Below, one piece after another: positions 58,880 through 64,000 of a stretch of 64,000 nt of DNA. Within the stretch, counting starts at the first letter, position 1, and the number at the start of each line of letters is the position of its first letter. The notes under the pieces were generated by a model. That model made no database searches. It saw only the letters and a program-made list of their open reading frames with translations, and was not told the origin of the DNA. Source of the DNA: Siphonodentalium dalli (taxonomy: Eukaryota; Mollusca; Scaphopoda; Gadilida; Siphonodentaliidae). Location of the stretch: assembly GCA_032622095.1 (NCBI GenBank), contig CP136062.1, positions 3,782,001-3,846,000 of the forward strand, given 5' to 3'. A program made the position numbers and the translations under genes.

Positions 58880-59475
58880 AGAACTAGCTCAGACTGTGTA
58901 AAGTTAATAGTAAAGATACGGTACTACTGTACTGCCCTGCATGTAAGTAATCAACCAAGTACATGTAACTGGGATTTTTTAATATGCGATTATGACTGCA
59001 GTCAAACCATAACTCCAAAATAATTTATAGTTCTGTGACTGCATTATATGCAGTTTTAAAAGAACCCTGGTTATATTCATTGAGAAATGTCATGTCAATT
59101 TAAACGAAACTCGATGAACGTCATCATGTACGGTAGCTTTCACTCACCCAAACAAGTACATATTGGTAATATGTCTAAGCATGAAGTATTACCTGTATAT
59201 AACAGAACTGTATTATACAAAGCACAAAAATAATGTATGGAATATTCACTATATTGATGTACATACAGCTATTCAAACAACCAGCTCAGACTATGTAAAG
59301 TTAATAGTAAACATACTACTGTACTGCCCTACCAGTAAGTAATTGACCAAGTAACTGGGGATATTTAATGTGAATTTATGACTGCAGTCAAACCATAACT
59401 CCATGATAATTAACAGTTCTGTGACTGCATTATATGCAGTATTAAAAGAAACCGTGGTTATATTCATTGACGGCT
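58880..59475. repeat. direct duplication, about 396-bp offset
   Basis: About 200 bp starting AGCTCAGACTGTGTAAAGTT near 58887 recur starting near 59282. Both contain CTGTACTGCCCT, ATGACTGCAGTCAAACCATA and GTGACTGCATTATATGCAGT, with moderate divergence. Confidence 0.75.
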
Positions 59476-60123
59476 GCTGATACAGTTACATACATGTACA
59501 GCTTGTCGCACTTGTACTGGAAGTTACTGTTTCATACCAGTTGATGTTTACATGCGTTTTAACCATGCACTCCTGTCAGTGGTTGTCTTGCATTTGATAG
59601 CCACATTTAAAGTCCTTACCAAAAGTCTACCTGGCCCAGTGGGGTGCCAATCCGGTTCAGTGAGTCATTTACTCTGACAGGGCAGTACAGTGGGGCTTTT
59701 TTAACAATACACGGTTTGGACACGGTAAGATATGAGACGCGATACATGATCAGCGATACAATATGAATTTGTGAAACATGATCAACAATACGATTAGTCG
59801 ATACATATCACTGTACACTAAATATCAGAACCAACATGTACTGGAGATGGAGATGGAGTTCATGTTAAACAAAAATGCAGTTGTATACATGTACATGTAG
59901 TTATCTACATGTACATGTTAGATGAGTCAAATACACATACATGTACATGTAATTAAGGATGTGCCCTATCCATGAATTTTCAAACAATGTCAATTTCTAA
60001 AAGTTAAACAAAATTGTCATGTACCATACCAGTACATGTACATTGTAGGTCACTAGATAGTTTGAAGGGAGGTATTTGCAAAAGAACATTGCATTATCCA
60101 TCATTATCTACATGTAGCGTATT
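59476..60123. other. unassigned, with TACATG simple repeats
   Basis: Short TACATGTACATGTA runs occur near 59889-59955 and 60040-60055. No gene recognised. Confidence 0.45.
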
Positions 60124-60211
60124 CAGAGGCAGACTGGGCCAAAAAACCGGTCCGGGAAATTAATATAATACCGGCCCATCTGCACCGCTCCCCCCCCCCT
60201 AGAATCATAAT

Positions 60212-60733
60212 TAGGGGTGCCACGATTAATCGTATAAAGCCGATAATCGATTACCATTTCCATAGTCGAATAATCTCTGTTATTTATTTCTGACGACGTG
60301 CTGGGTATTATTGAATACCGTGTTTGTTTTACAGTTTAACAACCTTTGATCATGCATCAGAAAGAGTCTGACAACATGAGCATTCTGGTACTTAGATATT
60401 ACTAGTACAGTCTATCACTTATCGTGTGGTGACTGCTAAATGAAACTCACTATTTATTATAACCTTGACAATTTGACATCGCCGAGATATGTGGTGGTAT
60501 TGAATACATGTACATTGTGCTCATTAGTCATTACCGGTGGTTTATGGTGGACATTATTAGCATAAAAATTGCATCAGCCAAGTATTTTAATCAACAGATT
60601 CAACACCCACCCAATAGGCCATATTACGGAATACGGTACATCCACTGTTGATATTAGGTACGATTAATCGATTATAAATTGATTATTGACAACCGATTAT
60701 CGATTATCAAAATAAATAATCATGGCACCTCTA
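60212..60733. mobile_element. hAT-like MITE, TAGGGGTGCC ends
   Basis: TAGGGGTGCCACGATTAATC at the left and its complement, ending ATGGCACCTCTA, at the right are diverged inverted repeats. GATAATCGATTACC and ATCGATTATC words are subterminal. The 8-bp flanks ATCATAAT and TTCAGAAT match only partly. A second, partial copy is at 54856. Confidence 0.7.
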
Positions 60734-61184
60734 TTCAGAATCTGTTCAGGGGATGTCCACCTTGGGGAAACTCCAACTGCACCCTTGAATCAGAATCAGA
60801 ATCTGTTCAGGGGGTGTCCACCTTGGGGAAATTACAACTGCACCACCCCTCCCCCCTTGAATCAGAATCAGACCAAATACATGTTTTTGCATAATTCCAT
60901 TTGGAGCCCCTTGCACCTCAGAGCTCTGGCCTAATATCATATATATTCATAAACCATGGTTCTACATATTGCCTGTATGAGACCATTCAGTTATTTTTAC
61001 CTGAAAAATTGCATAAATTATAACATCTAGCGGTCTAACTCCAGACAAATGCACACGGCTACGGACAAGAGACCAGGACACATCGGGCTGTCCATGGTTT
61101 TTCGGCCCTGGGTGAGAAAAATTTGAAAACTGTAGGGGAAACCCGGGCAAAGCGGATTGCCCGGGCAAAGCCGATCACCTTTAT

Positions 61185-62254
61185 TATACCCCCTTTTAAG
61201 AAAAAAAGGGGGGGTATACTGTTTTGCACCTGTCCGTCTGTGTGTACCGGACATACGTCCGTCCTATGTCTGTTCATGTCATAACTTGAACAGAAGTGCT
61301 CGGATATCAATGAAATTAGGTTTGGATGTTCACTACTATGAGCACATTAAATGGAGGGTCCCATCGTTTTGTTCGGATTTACCATTCTAGAGTTATTCAT
61401 CTTTGTTTATCTGGAATAGTGGCTTTTTGGTCCGTCTGGTGTCTGTTCATATCGTAACTTCAACAGTTGTGGTGGGATCTCAACCAAATTTGGTGTGGAT
61501 GTTCACAACTACCCTGTATGAGGACATTAAATAGAGGGTTCCATTGTTATGTTCGGATTTTCCATTCTAGAGTTATTCATCTTTGTTGTAATACTAGTAC
61601 ATGTATCTTGAAATGTTGGATTTTTAGTCCGTCTGGTGTCTGTTCATGGCATAACTTGAACAGTCGTGCTGGGATCTCAATGAAATGTTGTATGGATGTT
61701 CACTACTATCAGGGCATTCAATAGAGTGTTTCATCGTTTTGTTGGGATTTTCCATTCTAGAGTTATTCATCTTTGTTTATCTGGAAATGTTGGCTTTTTG
61801 GTCTGTCTGGTGTCTATTCATATCGTAATTTCAACAGTTGTGCTGGGATCTTAATGGAATTTTGTATGGATGTTCACTGCTATGAGGACATTCAACATGG
61901 GGTTCCATTGTTCTGTTCCGCTTTTCCATTATAGAGTTATTCATCTTTGTTTATCTGGAAATGTTGGCTGTGTGGTCCATCCGATGTCTGTTCAGCTCAT
62001 AACTTGAACAGTAATGTTCGGATCTCATGAACTTTTGTATGGATGTTCATCAATATGAGGACATTTACATGTAGTGGCACATTCAAATGTTTTTTGTTTG
62101 TTTTTTGTTCCATAGTTATTCATCTTTGTTTATATGAAAATGCTGATTTCTGGGTTCATATGTCTGAGTATAGCCATGATAAGTTATAGATGTGCCCACA
62201 TTAGGCGGTATGCCACGAGTGGGTATGCACCGGACGACAGTCCATCTCTTGTTA
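61185..62254 (+). repeat. TATACCCCC hairpin head plus about five tandem units
   Basis: The head (61185-61217) folds as TATACCCCC against GGGGGGGTATA, followed by a CCGTCTGTGTG/GTCCGTCC tract. Units of about 170-200 bp follow, with TCTGTTCATATCGTAACTTC, GGATGTTCACTACTATGAG and TTCTAGAGTTATTCATCTTT; the landmark lies near 61261, 61438, 61637, 61809 and 61985. The right edge is approximate. Non-coding. Confidence 0.75.
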
Positions 62255-62862
62255 TTTCAATACTATCAAATTATTCCTTATCTATCGGTATTTTAGAATA
62301 AGGTCGTTTCGTGTTGGGTTAGTTTTTATATATTTCCACAATACATGTGTGGAATAATACAATATGACAATTTGCTAAATTCGATAGGGCACCCGCGTAA
62401 TGCCCCAGATTGTAAAAAGATGTGCTGTGGGCAAAGCGGATCATTCATACCATGACTAACTTCCGGCACACATGCGTAGATTAAGTGAATTTGGATAAAT
62501 CTAATAAGATGGTTCGACAAAACTCGTGCCTTGTCGGAGCATATCCATAATTGAAAACTTTGAACGTTAGAAAAAACGCTATTTTAATTATTTGCAATAA
62601 ATATGAGGTGTGCTTGAATTTTTTTGGGATTTACAGCTGGGAGTTGCCGTAAAAACCTCGAGATTAACGGGGTCTTTACGTGGTGTTATATGATGCTGAC
62701 AAGTTCATTTAATGTCAAAATTACTATTAGCCAATTAGGCTGGTTAAACATCACATGTGGCGGCCCACATCGGTTTCATTTGCGGCCCAACCACATATAC
62801 CACCCACGGCCTCGAGCCCATCAGGAATTTTTCTGGTTTCCCGATCGGCCAGTCCGCCTCTG

Positions 62863-64000
62863 AGCTTGTTATCCCAACTACCCGGTAGGGTCAGTACTCG
62901 GTCTACTAAATGAGAATTTTTTAAAATTAACTTGTAGGTTGCCTTCTTACCATGTATACGGTGCTTGAGAAGTTGAGAGAACATTGCTGCATTTGCAGGT
63001 GTTGCTCTTATGCACATGCCCATCTTCAGAACTTCTATTATTTCCCATATTGCGATAAATATGATGCAATACGATACATGTATTATTTGAAATGTACATG
63101 TATATCGGTACACTGGATTTACGATGAATCTTTACTGGCCGACAGTTTAGTAATGTACCGGTAGTACGGTAGATCTGTTATTGATCAATCTGATGAATAT
63201 CCTAATATGTAATTAGCCTCCTGGCACATTAGTTATTTTTATCAAATCTTACTGCTACATGTAATGTGCAAATATTGTATTGTTCCGAATTTAGTCAAGC
63301 GATCAGATGGCATCGTTCAAATAGTTCAGTGATTACATGAAAATATAAAGGCAAAATGCATTTAATATATTTTATTCCAATATACGGCACAGTAACATGT
63401 CAACTTATGTTATTGTGACTGACATTACACAAACCTTTCAAAGATACATGGCAACTGGATTTCAAATTTAATTTATAGAAGTGAATATATATATGCATTG
63501 CTGATTTGTCTTACATACTAGTACATGTACATGTTACACTGACTTATTAACTCTCTTGATAAAATTACTATTTCTGCACAAACATAACAAAATATTTGGT
63601 GTCACGCTTGTACTGTAACAGTCTGTTGATCTCAGTGATCTGTTTTCAAACAAAGACAAAAAAATTTGTTCAATTGTATCCAATGAACCTTATTTGTTCA
63701 AGTTATCAAGGGCGGATCTTGCGCTTAATATTGCAAACATACAACATGTACATGCATATACATGTATATACACAGCAGTTTACTTAATCTGACTCAAGTA
63801 CAGTTATTTCAACTGTGGATGAATGCATATCCATGCAAGGGCGAAAACAACATCCTGTGATGTGTGCGCGCCCCACGTGGACTCTTTTCGCCATGCTGAG
63901 CACAATAATTCTGTTGACATTTTGTTTCTGGGCGTCAAGGTTTAGGCGCCCAAAGTTTTTCTATTAACATAGATATAGCAATTCTAACTGTTGTGTCAAA
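62863..64000. other. unassigned sequence
   Basis: No gene or clear element recognised. Short ACATGTACATGT runs recur near 63080-63105, 63520-63535 and 63740-63770. Confidence 0.45.

Larger units (their letters stand above)
60124..62862. mobile_element. hAT-type copy carrying two nested elements
   Basis: The left end CAGAGGCAGACTGGGCC and the right end GGCCAGTCCGCCTCTG match the element at 56378-57285. The flanks AGCGTATT and AGCTTGTT agree at six of eight positions, an eroded 8-bp TSD. Interior stretches at 60740-61130 and 62620-62780 match the shorter copy. Elements at 60212-60733 and 61185-62250 are inserted within it. Confidence 0.72.

Overview
This is eukaryotic, animal nuclear DNA from what is most likely a marine bivalve mollusc, or at least a lophotrochozoan. 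The evidence is an AT-rich background, frequent TACATGTA and ACCGGTA words, CR1-like, L1/Tx1-like and other APE-type LINEs, and elements with a terminal foldback, a GTCC tetranucleotide tract and tandem core units of 150-190 bp. That last design resembles the pearl-type elements described from bivalves. I found no convincing host protein-coding gene, rRNA or tRNA. The window looks like intergenic or intronic DNA built by repeated nested transposition.

Layout. 1-5.6 kb is mostly unassigned sequence with one GAA-loop foldback and one perfect 64-bp inverted repeat. 5.7-6.5 kb is a minisatellite into which an L1/Tx1-like LINE inserted (6499-9792, 15-bp target duplication, intact frame). 10-12.3 kb is a tandem array. 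13.2-15.1 kb holds foldback repeats and two weak exon-like segments. 15.7-19.2 kb is a decayed second LINE, followed by a non-autonomous hAT (19313-20367). 22.7-22.9 kb could be a promoter plus non-coding exon. 24.5-25.2 kb is an array of 13 hairpins. 25.7-29.3 kb is a 3-bp-TSD DNA transposon split by a 2.9-kb pearl-like element. 30.2-31.2 kb is a large inverted repeat. 31.4-35.9 kb, minus strand, is a nearly complete CR1-like LINE encoding an SGNH-esterase-like domain, a 2A-like peptide, a PHD finger, an endonuclease and an RT.

36.4-64 kb is a mosaic of short DNA transposons and tandem-core elements: more 3-bp-TSD copies, hAT-type elements with 8-bp TSDs (one retaining a BED zinc-finger ORF), TA-target MITEs, a GC-rich TIR family, a 3.4-kb pearl-like element with an internal 458-bp array, and several other foldback-headed tandem families.

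Functionally, only the LINE ORFs (RT, endonuclease, PHD, SGNH) and the BED finger are recognisable proteins. Two of the three main LINEs are visibly broken. The most unusual signal is structural: unrelated repeat families share a foldback with a GAA triloop and tandem cores, and two distant foldbacks share one architecture with different stem sequences.
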